Assembly: GCF_027364955.1 (NCBI RefSeq)
Contig: NZ_DAHXOI010000006.1
Span: forward strand, 118,370 to 182,369
Length of the DNA: 64,000 nucleotides
Direction: 5' to 3'
From: Ferrimicrobium sp.
GTDB lineage: Bacteria; Actinomycetota; Acidimicrobiia; Acidimicrobiales; Acidimicrobiaceae
Position 1 is the stretch's first letter, and every line of letters begins with the position of its first letter. The notes under the pieces are model-generated. The model saw only the letters and a list, made by a program, of their open reading frames with translations, ran no database searches and had not been told where the DNA came from. This document shows positions 1 through 9,088 of this stretch, one piece after another. The position numbers and the translations under genes are program-made.

Positions 1-1303
1 GATCGAGGATTCTCCAGGTCTCCTCGACGACATCCTCGCGAGTAAAGAGTGAATGATTGCCCTCGAGTGCATGGCTGATGAGCAGTTGGTAAGGCTCGGG
101 AGCACGCCCCAGTTCCTTAGCGAAGGGCAGATCAAGGTGGACCTCGTCGGAACCGGTGCTATCGGCCGCCTTCGAGAAGAGCGTCATCCGCAACCCTGGC
201 TCAGGATCGATCCTGAGAATGACTTGGTTTGGTGCGACATGGGTTGGCAATTCAAGCGAGTTGAGTTTTGGCGGATGGCGGAAGATGAGTCGGACCTCGG
301 TTGCGGTGGCTTTGAGTGCTTTGCCGGCGCGGAGGAAGATCGGCACGCCCTCCCATCGCCAGTTGTTCACACTGAGGCGCAGTGCGACGAAGGTCTCCGT
401 CTTGGATCCTGGTTGGACCCCCGGCACGTCCTGGTATCCCTCATACTGACCACGGATCACCTGCGAAGGGTCAACCGTCGCCATGGCGCGAAAAACGTCG
501 GCTTTTTTATCCCAGAGGGCACGATCACCGGCCTGGCTCGGCGCCTCCATCAGCACGAGCGCGAGGACCTGCAGCAGATGGTTTTGGACCACATCGCGAA
601 GGGCACCAACCGGGTCGTAGAAGGCACCCCGGTCCTCTACCCCAAAGTCCTCGGTCATGTTGACTTGAATAGCGGAGACGTGGTCGCGGTTCCAGAGAGG
701 CTCAAGGAGCGAGTTGGCGAATCGTAAATAGAACAGATCGAGCACCGGTTGTTTGCCAAGGAAATGGTCGATCCGCAAGATTTGTTGCTCATCGATGACA
801 GCATGTAGGCGATCATTGAGCTCCTTCGCCGAGGCGAGATCATGGCCAAATGGCTTTTCGATCAGGAAAAAGGCATCTTTGGCCAGCCCATTCTTTGCCA
901 CCGCCTCGACGACTGGCGCAAAGAGAACGGGAGGAATTTCAAGGTAATAAAGCTTGCGCTGGGCAGAGCCCATCAGCTGAGCGAGTGCATGGTAGGTGCT
1001 GTCCGAGGTGAAGTCTCCTCGCAGATACTGCAGTCGGTTCGCGAGTCGGTCGATCACCTTGGTGTCAGGATCCTTGATGGTGCTGGCAATCGAGCTTCGC
1101 ATGTGTTTGATGAGTCCGTCGGTGGTCCAGTCGTCCATGGCGACACCGATGATGGGACAGGTCAGTTTGTCGTTCTCTTCGAGGCGATAGAGCGATGGGA
1201 ACGTCATCTTCTTGGCGAGGTCACCGCTGATGCCGAAGATGACGAAGACCTCCACCGATTGATCGTCGTTGTGTCCGCCTGTGGTTGTAGATGTCGTGGT
1301 CAT
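1..1303 (-). CDS. zwf: Glucose-6-phosphate dehydrogenase, 3' end cut by window edge
   Basis: Oxidises glucose 6-phosphate to 6-phosphogluconolactone with NAD(P)+, the entry step of the oxidative pentose phosphate pathway, in the cytoplasm. The minus-strand frame stays open from the ATG at 1303 to base 1, giving about 434 residues. It shows the nucleotide-binding loop GISGDLAKK (about residues 24-32), EKPFG (149-153) and the family signature RIDHFLGK (177-184). Family members are usually about 480-510 residues, so roughly the last 50-70 lie outside the window. The start ATG overlaps the stop of the upstream mutarotase-like gene as ATGA, so the two are probably translationally coupled. Identification is firm; cofactor preference cannot be read from the sequence. 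Confidence 0.95.
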   Translation of the reverse strand, partial: MTTTSTTTGGHNDDQSVEVFVIFGISGDLAKKMTFPSLYRLEENDKLTCPIIGVAMDDWTTDGLIKHMRSSIASTIKDPDTKVIDRLANRLQYLRGDFTSDSTYHALAQLMGSAQRKLYYLEIPPVLFAPVVEAVAKNGLAKDAFFLIEKPFGHDLASAKELNDRLHAVIDEQQILRIDHFLGKQPVLDLFYLRFANSLLEPLWNRDHVSAIQVNMTEDFGVEDRGAFYDPVGALRDVVQNHLLQVLALVLMEAPSQAGDRALWDKKADVFRAMATVDPSQVIRGQYEGYQDVPGVQPGSKTETFVALRLSVNNWRWEGVPIFLRAGKALKATATEVRLIFRHPPKLNSLELPTHVAPNQVILRIDPEPGLRMTLFSKAADSTGSDEVHLDLPFAKELGRAPEPYQLLISHALEGNHSLFTREDVVEETWRILD

Positions 1304-2199
1304 TGCAGTTGAACTCCCCATTGTGTTGTACGTGTCTCTTTCGGTTCAAGGATTAGCAGATCCTGGCCGCTCTGTAGTGCGTTGGGTGGCGCGGTCATCG
1401 GTTCGACCGCTAGTGCTCGACGACGGCGCCAACTCGGTAGTGTATCGCCAGTAAAGACTTGGAGGTAGCGGTAGCTTTGGTCTGCCCAAAGCTCGACGGT
1501 TCGGCCGTCGGTCCCCTGTAGACGCGCCCAACTTGTGGCATCATCAGTTGAGTGAACGGCGAAGGTCGTGTCGAGCACGCGTTCCCCGATGGGCCGTGGC
1601 AGCGCAAGATTTGCAGCGGAGCTATCTTCATCGTTGGCAAGACTCTCGATATCAGAAGCCGTAGCGGAGAAGATCGCTCGGTCGATGATCTCGTCTTTGC
1701 CCGGGGAGAGGTAGGGATGATGACCGAGGGCAAACGGACAGGCTTCGGAGCTACGATTGGACACCTCGGTGGTGATCGTGAGTCCTTCGGTCGACAGCTG
1801 GTAATGCAATTGGACGAAGAGACGGAATGGATACCACGGTGCAGGGTGCAGGGTTGTCTGCAACGTTGCAGAACTCTGTGTGAGTCGTGTGGCGTCAAAC
1901 GGGTGCCAACGTATGAGACCATGTATTGCGTTGCCCGCTTCGACCTCAGTTAAGGGCAACAGATAGTCTTGGTCGTGGAATCGATACCTTCCACCGAATA
2001 CGCGGTTTGGCCATGGCAAGAGATGTGCCCCATGGGCACCGTCACAGATGGCACTCTCATCATAGGACTCTAGTACTGGCCGGTCACGGTGTTCAAGGAA
2101 CCGGATACCGCCACCGACTTCCACGATGACGGCGTGGTACCCCTCGAAGGCCAGGTGATACTGCTTCCCCGAAGGAGGCTCGGTCGGGATCATCTGCAT
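1300..2199 (-). CDS. Aldose 1-epimerase (mutarotase) family protein
   Basis: A 299-residue protein of the galactose mutarotase-like fold, which interconverts alpha and beta anomers of hexoses. Recognisable elements are LPWPNRV near residue 62, the NAIHGLIRWHPF block near residue 90 carrying a candidate catalytic His, and HHPYLSPG near residue 160. The protein ends in LEPKETRTTQWGVQLQ, a tail often seen in actinobacterial members. Its stop overlaps the zwf start (ATGA), and the gene is transcribed leftward into zwf. That fits a role in presenting the correct anomer of glucose or glucose 6-phosphate to the dehydrogenase; this substrate link is inferred from the neighbour only. The shine-dalgarno sequence in front of the ATG at 2199 is weak. 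Confidence 0.85.
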   Translation of the reverse strand: MQMIPTEPPSGKQYHLAFEGYHAVIVEVGGGIRFLEHRDRPVLESYDESAICDGAHGAHLLPWPNRVFGGRYRFHDQDYLLPLTEVEAGNAIHGLIRWHPFDATRLTQSSATLQTTLHPAPWYPFRLFVQLHYQLSTEGLTITTEVSNRSSEACPFALGHHPYLSPGKDEIIDRAIFSATASDIESLANDEDSSAANLALPRPIGERVLDTTFAVHSTDDATSWARLQGTDGRTVELWADQSYRYLQVFTGDTLPSWRRRRALAVEPMTAPPNALQSGQDLLILEPKETRTTQWGVQLQ

Positions 2200-2288
2200 T
2201 TGTCTCTGAGGTTAGCAGGCTTTGTGCACCCCGCCCATTCGAGCTCTTCAGACGAGCTTCTCCGGTGCGAGGACTGGGTATCGTGCTG

Positions 2289-4241
2289 TCATGAAGTAGG
2301 GCGACGACTGGCTCGTTGCACTCTGTCATCGACGTACTCCTGTACGAGCGTGGAGCCGAGCGTGGTCCCTGAGGAGTAGAACGCCTGTCCATGATTGATG
2401 GCCAGTACGTTGTTGACGAAGCTGCGTAATCCAGTATCTGGGTTGAGAATGAAAAGATTGATCGTGATTCCCTCTCGAGTACACCGCAGGACCTCGGCGA
2501 GTGTCCGTTGGATTGTCTCGGGTGACGGTGGGTACGCGAAGAAAACCTCATGATTATCAGGGTCGATATGCGCGGTTGGCTCTCCGTCGGTCACCAGCAA
2601 GATCTGTCGGTACCCAGGTTGATTCCGTAATCTAGTACGACACAGGAGCAGTGCGTGCTCGATGTTGGTGCCATAGACATAGTCCCACTGCGCGCTAGGT
2701 AGGTGAGCAAGATCGACCTCGCGCGCCACCTCGGAAAAGACGACATAACCGAGGTAGTCCCGTGGATAACGGGAGTGGATCAGACTAGAGAGTGCGAGTG
2801 CGACCTGTTTGGCGGGGAGGAAGGTATCGTTCAATGGCATGGAGAGCGAAAGATCGAGCGCTAACATGGTGGCGGCCCGCGTCCGCTCCTCCGTCAGTTC
2901 GATGGCGAAGTCCTCGGGTGCAAGTTGCAGCGGAGTTCCTCCACCCTGCCGCGCGAGTGCATTGGTCATGGTCTCGCGTAGAGCGAGTCGGAACGGGTCT
3001 CCAAATTCGTATGGCTTCGTCTCGCCGCTCAGATCCGTTCCCTGATGGCCGATCCGTCGTGACTCATGATTGCCAAGGAGGCGCGCCTGTCCCGCGGGAA
3101 AGAGCCGATGGAGGACGATGTCGCCGAGCTTGTTGATGGCGTTGCCGGTGAGCTCGAGTTTTCCACCGTCACGGTCGATCAACCCGGCGTCGCTGAGTTG
3201 GTCGGCGAGTTGTTTGAGGCGACTGACGGCGTCACCAGCATCGGAACCGAGTAACTCCTCAAGTTGGGCGCTATCGAGCTCGGAGAGTCGCTCGGGGCTT
3301 GAGGCCTGTTTTAGGGCACCTTCGAGCTCGTCGAGTTGACCAAGGGTGCTCATGACCTCCTCAAGCTCCCCAAGACCAAGGGGAACATCCCCGTGAAAGC
3401 CATAACCCGCCGCGTCGGTATTTGTCCAGGGGCCAAGGGCGGAGCCAAGACGTGACATCGCTTGGCCGAGCTCAGGTGACTCCGAGAGGACGGACATGAG
3501 GTCCATGAGCTCTGCACGGGTCGCCGCATCCATCGAGCCAAGGAGAGACTGCGTCAACCTGGCTGATTCCACCATCCGTGCCAAGAAGTCTTCAAACTCC
3601 TCGTCATCACCGGCGATACCTGGGTATTGTTGTTTGAAACTGGCGAAGTCGGCCTCGACGTCTTCACCGTTGCGAAAGCGCTCTATGAGCTCTGCCAACT
3701 CGTTCATCATCTGTGCCGTCAACTCGGGATCGGCAGTGGTGAGCGCATCTCGTAGTTGCTGCACCTGTTCGCGCAACATGGAGGACCTAAGCGATTCGAC
3801 GAGGTCACCAAAACGCTCTTTGGCCCTTTCATCAAGAAATTCGTAGTTGGTTAGTTCTCGGATACGGTCGCCAAGCCCCGCTGGGAGAGCATCGAGCTCA
3901 AGCCCCGCGAGGAGGTGCTGCTCGTCACCGCTGGCAGCATACGCTTGGGAACGCGTGGTATGTTCTTGGCTGATAATGGCATCGAGTTCGGTGTTGAGTT
4001 GTGCAACGAGACCGTTGGGATCGTAATGGGCAAGCAGTTCATCGCGACGTCTCCGCAGCCGCTCCAACAATTCTGCGAGCCCTGGTGTCGCTCCAAAACC
4101 TTGTGCGAGTAACTCCCGGAGCGCCTCAGAGACATTGCCGTGATAGGTGAGTGAGTCGGCGAGTGCATCCAGAATCTCGTCGGCTTGGGTCGTCGTGTCG
4201 AGCGCGGGATCATAGTCATGATAGCGATAACGCTTAGGCAC
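2289..4241 (-). CDS. VWA-domain protein, partner of MoxR/Mg-chelatase-like ATPase
   Basis: About 650 residues if translation starts at the GTG at 4241, which lies inside the stop region of the upstream ATPase gene (GTGCCTAA). A longer frame reaches 4367, but its extra residues are a shadow of the ATPase C-terminus. The N-terminal two thirds are acidic and helical with no recognised enzyme domain. The C-terminus is a von Willebrand factor A domain with a metal-ion-dependent adhesion site: DLSLS (about residue 463), a Thr near 525 in YGTNIEH, and the Asp of VTDGEPT near 552. Such proteins act with an AAA+ partner as a BchI/BchD-like or MoxR/VWA-like remodelling machine for metal insertion or complex assembly. 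The client here is unknown. Confidence 0.85.
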   Translation of the reverse strand: MPKRYRYHDYDPALDTTTQADEILDALADSLTYHGNVSEALRELLAQGFGATPGLAELLERLRRRRDELLAHYDPNGLVAQLNTELDAIISQEHTTRSQAYAASGDEQHLLAGLELDALPAGLGDRIRELTNYEFLDERAKERFGDLVESLRSSMLREQVQQLRDALTTADPELTAQMMNELAELIERFRNGEDVEADFASFKQQYPGIAGDDEEFEDFLARMVESARLTQSLLGSMDAATRAELMDLMSVLSESPELGQAMSRLGSALGPWTNTDAAGYGFHGDVPLGLGELEEVMSTLGQLDELEGALKQASSPERLSELDSAQLEELLGSDAGDAVSRLKQLADQLSDAGLIDRDGGKLELTGNAINKLGDIVLHRLFPAGQARLLGNHESRRIGHQGTDLSGETKPYEFGDPFRLALRETMTNALARQGGGTPLQLAPEDFAIELTEERTRAATMLALDLSLSMPLNDTFLPAKQVALALSSLIHSRYPRDYLGYVVFSEVAREVDLAHLPSAQWDYVYGTNIEHALLLCRTRLRNQPGYRQILLVTDGEPTAHIDPDNHEVFFAYPPSPETIQRTLAEVLRCTREGITINLFILNPDTGLRSFVNNVLAINHGQAFYSSGTTLGSTLVQEYVDDRVQRASRRPTS

Positions 4242-5619
4242 GGCTCGACCCGAAGGTAGTGCGGTCGACGGAGGTGTGGCGCGAGAGCCGTCGCGTCGCG
4301 ACAAGACCTTCAAGGACAAGGTCAACATAACAAGGGAGTTCTTCACTCGTTGGTGAGGACCCGACAAACGCGAGGAGTTCTGGATAGCTGGCTAGCAGGG
4401 TTTGGTACGCAGTGGCTGACTGGTCAGCCTCGATCTGGAGCGGTGATCGATTCACCTCTTCGACCAAGGCAGTCGCATCCTGGCTTCCGTAGTATTGGGT
4501 GAACACGGCGCCTATCGCTTGGCGTAGGAGGGCAACGCCGATCTTCATGCCTTCCCGAGGGTCAAGCGACTCCACCTCGATTTTCCCGACAAAAGCTGGA
4601 AGGGCGGCTTCAAGGTCGGTCACGCGGATCACCGCTGGCGACTCTTGATTGCGAATCGATCGTACGAGTGCGGCTGCGGTGACCGCCTCATAGGCCGCGA
4701 TCGATGCACGAACTGAGACTCCCGAGTGTTGGGAGATACTTGAATGGTGTCTGGCAAGCTGAGCCATGGTGGCGATGATCAGCAGGATCGGTGGCGGAGA
4801 GACGACCACAAGGTCGGATGGCAGTCTGGCTTCGCTAGTCACAATGGCGATCTCGTCCTCGACCACCTCCGGGTAGTGCGTCGTGATCTGGGTACCGAAG
4901 CGGTCCTTGAGAGGGGTAATCAATCGCCCACGGCTCGTGTAATCCTCTGGGTTGGCTGACGCGACAAAGAGGATGTCAAGAGGGAGGGCGATCTTGTAGC
5001 CGCGGATCTGAATGTCACGTTCCTCGAGAGCGTTCAGCAGGCCGACTTGAATGCGTTCTGGGAGATCAGGAAGCTCGTTGATGGCAAAGATACCCCGATT
5101 GGTGCGCGGGACAAGCCCATAGTGAATCGTGTCGGTATCGCCGAGATACCGCCCTTCTGCGACTTTGATCGGGTCAACCTCGCCGATGAGGTCGGCGATC
5201 GTGGTATCGGGGGTGGCTAGCTTTTCGCTAAAGCGTGTGGCTCTGTTGATCCATGCGACTGGGGCTTTGGGCCCCTCGTGCTTGAGGTGCTCTCTCGTGC
5301 TTGGCAGGATCGGATGGAGAGGATCCTCATTGAGTACCGAACCCTCTACCACCGGTATCCATTCGTCGAGCAGTTCGTAGAGCGTTCGAATCATCCGGGT
5401 TTTGCCTTGACCCCGCTCACCGAGGAAGATGATGTCGTGTCCGATGACGAGCGCGCGCTCAAGCTCTGGCAAGACGGTGTCTTGGTAGCCAAATAACCCA
5501 TCGATCACTGGCGCATGTGCCCGAAGTCTCGCAAAGACGTTCGCTCGGATCTCCTCTCGCACGGTTCTTGGCTTGTAGCCACTGTCCACCAGGTCACCGA
5601 GGTTTGTTGGGAAGTCCAT
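4234..5619 (-). CDS. AAA+ ATPase, magnesium-chelatase/MoxR-like
   Basis: A 461-residue AAA+ protein. The Walker A motif GERGQGKT sits at residues 67-74. The Walker B-like stretch is GIFAINELPDLPER, where Asn occupies the usual Asp position while the following Glu is kept. It is followed by LLNALEERDIQIRGY, typical of the Mg-chelatase I-like subfamily, and by a sensor-type ASANPEDYTSRGR segment. The stop codon overlaps the start of the VWA gene, so the two are almost certainly co-expressed and form one complex. No chlorophyll or B12 cobaltochelatase genes are adjacent, so a chelatase role is not supported. A general chaperone or metal-insertion role is more likely, by family analogy. Transcribed leftward, divergent from sdhA. 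Confidence 0.9.
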   Translation of the reverse strand: MDFPTNLGDLVDSGYKPRTVREEIRANVFARLRAHAPVIDGLFGYQDTVLPELERALVIGHDIIFLGERGQGKTRMIRTLYELLDEWIPVVEGSVLNEDPLHPILPSTREHLKHEGPKAPVAWINRATRFSEKLATPDTTIADLIGEVDPIKVAEGRYLGDTDTIHYGLVPRTNRGIFAINELPDLPERIQVGLLNALEERDIQIRGYKIALPLDILFVASANPEDYTSRGRLITPLKDRFGTQITTHYPEVVEDEIAIVTSEARLPSDLVVVSPPPILLIIATMAQLARHHSSISQHSGVSVRASIAAYEAVTAAALVRSIRNQESPAVIRVTDLEAALPAFVGKIEVESLDPREGMKIGVALLRQAIGAVFTQYYGSQDATALVEEVNRSPLQIEADQSATAYQTLLASYPELLAFVGSSPTSEELPCYVDLVLEGLVATRRLSRHTSVDRTTFGSSRA

Positions 5620-5648
5620 AGGAAAATGCTAGAGGGAAATCGCGCGAA

Positions 5649-5673
5649 ATTTCATGAACTCGCAGATTTCATG
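5649..5673. repeat. Two direct ATTTCATG repeats in the sdhA upstream region
   Basis: The octamer ATTTCATG occurs at 5649-5656 and again at 5666-5673, 17 bases apart start to start, in the 68-base gap between the divergent AAA ATPase gene and sdhA. The spacing is close to the sum of one and a half helical turns. It could be a binding site for a regulator of either gene, or chance; nothing else in the sequence decides this. Confidence 0.3.
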
Positions 5674-5687
5674 CAAAACTGTTAGGT

Positions 5688-7439
5688 GTGAACGTTCACT
5701 ACCACAGTTATGACGCAGTTATCGTAGGTGCCGGTGGCGCTGGCCTTCGGGCCGCCCTCGAAACGGCTGGCAAGGTGCGCACCGCGGTGATCACCAAACT
5801 CTACCCCACGCGTTCCCATACGGGAGCAGCCCAGGGTGGAATGTGCGCAGCCCTCTCAAATGTCGAGGAAGATTATTGGGAGTGGCACGCCTTTGATACC
5901 GTGAAGGGGGGCGATTACCTTGGCGATCAGGATGCTATCGACATCATGTGTCGCGAGGCGATCGATGCCGTGATCGACCTGGAACACTTCGGCCTGCCCT
6001 TCTCTCGGACTCCTGAGGGTCGGATTGACCAACGCCGTTTCGGTGGGCACACGCGCAATCACGGCGAAGCGCCGGTGCGCAGGGCCTGTTATGCGGCTGA
6101 TCGAACCGGTCATATGATTTTGCAGACACTCTATCAGCAGTGTGTTGCCGCTGACGTGAACTTCTTCAATGAGTTCCAGGTCTTTGATGTGCTCTTTGAC
6201 GGAGAGGGTGCCTCGCGTCGTGCTGCTGGAGTGGTGGCGTACGAGCTTGCAACCGGCGATCTGCACGTATTTATCTCCAAGGGCGTCCTCTTCGCGACTG
6301 GTGGCTACGGGCGCATCTTCCAGATCACCTCGAATGCCCATACGCTCACCGGGGATGGCCCAGGAGTCCTGTTCCATCGTGGTATTCCGTTAGAGGATAT
6401 GGAGTTCTATCAGTTTCACCCCACCGGCATCTATGGAATCGGCATTCTCCTGACGGAGGGCGCGCGAGGTGAAGGAGGGATCCTACGCAATGGCCTTGGG
6501 GAACGTTTCATGGAGCGTGTTGCGCCTACGGTCAAAGATCTAGCTCCTCGTGATATGGTGGCGAGAGCTATTCATGCCGAGATCAAGGAAGGTCGAGGGG
6601 CCGGCCCCGATAAGGACTACGTCTACCTTGATCTCACGCATCTTCCACCAGAACAGATCGATGCGAAGCTCCCTGACATCAGTGGTTTCGTGCGGACCTA
6701 CCTTGGGCTTGAGCCAAAGACTGACCCGATTCCTATCCAGCCGACGGCCCATTATGCGATGGGTGGCATCCCCACCAACATCCACGGTGAGGTAGTGATC
6801 GATGGAGACAATACGGTGCTCCCCGGACTCTATGCGGCGGGCGAGTGTGCCTGTGTCTCGGTCCATGGAGCAAACCGGTTGGGCACGAACTCCCTTCTTG
6901 ACATCAATGTCTTTGGACGTCGTGGTGGACGAGCGATGGTCGAGTATGTCCAGGGAGTCGATCATCCTGATCTTCCACGATCAGTTGTCGACCCGACGCG
7001 AGAGCGTATCGATATGATGATGAACTCGACCGGTAGTGAGAAGGTCGGCGCGATCCGCGGAGAGCTCCAAGTGGCCATGATGCGCGACGCCTCGGTTGTG
7101 CGAACGGGCGAATCATTGCAGGAGGCGCTACGGGTGATTCACGAGCTCAGGGACCGCTACGAGAAGGTCACCATCGATGACAAGGGTTCGGTCTTCAACT
7201 ACGATCTCACCGAGGCATTAGAACTGGGCAGTCTCCTTGATATCGCCGAGGTTCTTGTCTTGGGAGCAGATGCACGCAAAGAGAGCCGAGGTGCGCATTG
7301 GCGTGACGACTTCCCGACCCGGGACGATGCAAACTGGATGAAGCATACCCTCGCCTATCGGGATGAGTCGGGCACAATTAGCCTGGACTACAAGCCGGTG
7401 GTTCAGGGCCGCTATGAGCCGATGGAGAGAAAGTACTAA
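5688..7439 (+). CDS. sdhA: Succinate dehydrogenase flavoprotein subunit
   Basis: Oxidises succinate to fumarate in the TCA cycle and passes electrons to SdhB. The 583-residue protein has the FAD-binding GAGGAGL at 14-20, [10 protein letters not shown] near 42-51 with His44 as the expected covalent FAD attachment site, the HNHGE-like region [10 protein letters not shown], and PTAHYAMGG and [13 protein letters not shown] near the C-terminal half of the FAD domain. Translation starts at GTG 5688 with only a weak AGG upstream. sdhB follows without any gap. The genes for the membrane anchor (SdhC/SdhD) are missing upstream, where a divergent ATPase gene lies, so they must be encoded elsewhere if they exist. 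Confidence 0.97.
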   Translation: MNVHYHSYDAVIVGAGGAGLRAALETAGKVRTAVITKLYPTRSHTGAAQGGMCAALSNVEEDYWEWHAFDTVKGGDYLGDQDAIDIMCREAIDAVIDLEHFGLPFSRTPEGRIDQRRFGGHTRNHGEAPVRRACYAADRTGHMILQTLYQQCVAADVNFFNEFQVFDVLFDGEGASRRAAGVVAYELATGDLHVFISKGVLFATGGYGRIFQITSNAHTLTGDGPGVLFHRGIPLEDMEFYQFHPTGIYGIGILLTEGARGEGGILRNGLGERFMERVAPTVKDLAPRDMVARAIHAEIKEGRGAGPDKDYVYLDLTHLPPEQIDAKLPDISGFVRTYLGLEPKTDPIPIQPTAHYAMGGIPTNIHGEVVIDGDNTVLPGLYAAGECACVSVHGANRLGTNSLLDINVFGRRGGRAMVEYVQGVDHPDLPRSVVDPTRERIDMMMNSTGSEKVGAIRGELQVAMMRDASVVRTGESLQEALRVIHELRDRYEKVTIDDKGSVFNYDLTEALELGSLLDIAEVLVLGADARKESRGAHWRDDFPTRDDANWMKHTLAYRDESGTISLDYKPVVQGRYEPMERKY

Positions 7440-8186
7440 ATGACGACTACCGTACAACCTGCAGAAGAGATCTCTCTGATCAAAGAGGTGGATGTCCACC
7501 TCACCATCAAACGTTTTAACCCAGAAACCGATGTGCGTCCGCATTGGCGTGAATATGATCTCAAGCTCAAGAACTCAGATACGGTGCTCAATGCGTTGAT
7601 TGCGGTGAAGAGCACGATCGACGGCACGCTGAGCTTTCGGCGTAGTTGCGCTCACGGAGTCTGTGGCTCTGACGCGATGATGATCAATGGCGAGAATCGT
7701 TTGGGGTGTGTGAACCTGATCTCGACGATTGGCACTGATCTGGTCATCGAGCCGGTTCGCGGCCTACCGGTGATCAAGGACCTTGTCGTCGATATGGAGC
7801 CGTTCTTCGCTCAGTATCGTAGCGTCCTTCCTTATCTCATCGCCAATGACGATCCTGGCTACAAGGAACGCTATCAATCCCCCGAGGACCGTGCGCGCTT
7901 TGACGATACCACCAAGTGCATCCTCTGCGGGGCTTGCTCCACCTCGTGCCCTGTCTATTGGGCGAATGGAACCTATATCGGCCCTGCGGCCATTGTGAAT
8001 GCTCATCGATTTATCTTCGATTCGCGTGATCAGGCGAAGAACGAGCGTCTTGACATTCTGAACCAAAAGAGTGGGGTATGGCGGTGCCGAACCTCCTTTA
8101 ACTGCACGGAAGCATGTCCGCGAGGCATCAAGGTCACGGAGGCGATTGAAGAGGTGAAGAGAGCAATTCTGTATGACCGATCCTGA
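7440..8186 (+). CDS. sdhB: Succinate dehydrogenase iron-sulfur subunit
   Basis: Carries electrons from the SdhA flavin to quinone through three Fe-S clusters. The 248-residue protein shows the plant-ferredoxin-type [2Fe-2S] cysteines in CAHGVCGSDAM plus the later GC, then the bacterial ferredoxin-like cysteine groups CILCGACSTSCPVYW and CRTSFNCTEACPRGIKV for the [4Fe-4S] and [3Fe-4S] clusters. Its ATG directly follows the TAA of sdhA (no spacer), which indicates co-translation. The last 14 bases overlap the start of the next small gene. Length and motif order match the family. Confidence 0.97.
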   Translation: MTTTVQPAEEISLIKEVDVHLTIKRFNPETDVRPHWREYDLKLKNSDTVLNALIAVKSTIDGTLSFRRSCAHGVCGSDAMMINGENRLGCVNLISTIGTDLVIEPVRGLPVIKDLVVDMEPFFAQYRSVLPYLIANDDPGYKERYQSPEDRARFDDTTKCILCGACSTSCPVYWANGTYIGPAAIVNAHRFIFDSRDQAKNERLDILNQKSGVWRCRTSFNCTEACPRGIKVTEAIEEVKRAILYDRS

Positions 8187-8511
8187 CACAAGGGTGCTCC
8201 GGGATCAGCGCGCCAGTGGTGATGTCGATATCGTGTTGTTTCTGGTGTTGCGTTCGTCGATCGCCGATGTCGACAGAGTTCTGGGGCTACGTGAGGATGC
8301 GTCGATCATCGAACTCCCGTCGTTGGATGCTGAACAGGTCGATCCTGTGTCGACCGTAGAGATTCTGGCGCCACGGGGGAGTACGCTAACGGTAGACGCG
8401 TTACTGCGAGAGGGTGATATCCGTATTCTCAAGGGTGCTTCGCTGCTCCAAGAACAGTCAAGGCTCCTGCGCGAGGCGGTTGCCGCGAGGGGGTTACAAC
8501 AGTTGTCGTAG
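8173..8511 (+). CDS. Hypothetical protein downstream of sdhB
   Basis: A 112-residue reading frame beginning 14 bases before the end of sdhB, in the same direction. It has no transmembrane segment and so does not look like a succinate dehydrogenase anchor. It is rich in Leu, Val, Asp and Arg (for example VDIVLFLVLRSS near residue 18 and LLREAVAARG near the C-terminus) and could be a small alpha/beta or helical protein. I do not recognise the family. The overlap with sdhB and the absence of any other frame in the interval support it as a real gene, perhaps part of the sdh transcript. It may instead be a chance frame. Confidence 0.5.
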   Translation: MTDPDTRVLRDQRASGDVDIVLFLVLRSSIADVDRVLGLREDASIIELPSLDAEQVDPVSTVEILAPRGSTLTVDALLREGDIRILKGASLLQEQSRLLREAVAARGLQQLS

Positions 8512-8533
8512 GGATGTGCTATAACGAGTAGTA

Positions 8534-9049
8534 ATGAATTTACGTGATTGGGCGCTTTCCCAAGGTATGCATCCTCAGACGGCGTATGGGTGGTATCGAA
8601 CAGGGAAGATGCCCGTCCCTGCCCGTAAGGTTGGAAAGCTAATTCTGGTTGGTGTTCTGGAGTCCGAAGAACCGAAACATGGGTCATCGGTGATCCATGC
8701 ACGAGTCTCGTCTTCTGACCAAAAACAAGACCTAGACAGACAGGTAGCGAGAGTGTTGGCTTGGGCTAGTGAACATGGGTATTCGGTGGATCGCGTAGTA
8801 ACCGAGGTAGGCTCCACTCTTAACGGACACAGACGCAAGTTCTTGTCTTTATTGAGCGATCCAAAAGTTGGGACCATCCTGGTCGTTCCCAGGCCCTTAT
8901 CGGCTACAGGCGACAGTTCAGATGATGGGTTGACTTATCACCTGGAGAGAGCACGCAAGACCAGTAGCAATACTGGCCGTACTCAGAGAGGCAAGAACAA
9001 CTCTCGGACAAGTGAGCATGAGAACCTTGTAAAAGGTGCGTCATTATGA
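8534..9049 (+). CDS. IS607-type serine recombinase (TnpA), decayed
   Basis: The first 40 residues form a MerR-like helix-turn-helix (MNLRDWALSQGMHPQTAYGW, then KMPVPARKVG), followed by the start of a serine recombinase catalytic domain with ARVSSSDQK (about residues 56-64, containing the candidate nucleophile Ser), DLDRQVARV and LLSDPKVGTILVV. This domain order is that of the IS607 transposase. After residue about 118 the expected EHRDRLARFG-like motif is replaced by PRPLSATG, and the rest resembles no recombinase, so the enzyme is probably inactive. No TnpB gene follows. Base composition looks more AT-rich than in neighbouring genes. It is best read as a degenerate or domesticated remnant of an insertion sequence. 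Confidence 0.75.
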   Translation: MNLRDWALSQGMHPQTAYGWYRTGKMPVPARKVGKLILVGVLESEEPKHGSSVIHARVSSSDQKQDLDRQVARVLAWASEHGYSVDRVVTEVGSTLNGHRRKFLSLLSDPKVGTILVVPRPLSATGDSSDDGLTYHLERARKTSSNTGRTQRGKNNSRTSEHENLVKGASL

Positions 9050-9088
9050 GTGGACTCACTATTAATCACTTAGATGCAACGGTAAGTT

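Noticed and set aside
53..727. Plus-strand frame of 224 residues at the left edge
   Set aside because: It is the complement of the G6PD gene; the minus strand shows clear G6PD motifs over the same bases.
842..1312. Plus-strand frame of 156 residues
   Set aside because: Also antisense to G6PD; composition is not protein-like.
4242..4367. Upstream extension of the VWA gene
   Set aside because: It lies wholly inside the AAA gene in another frame; GTG 4241 at the stop-start overlap is a better start.
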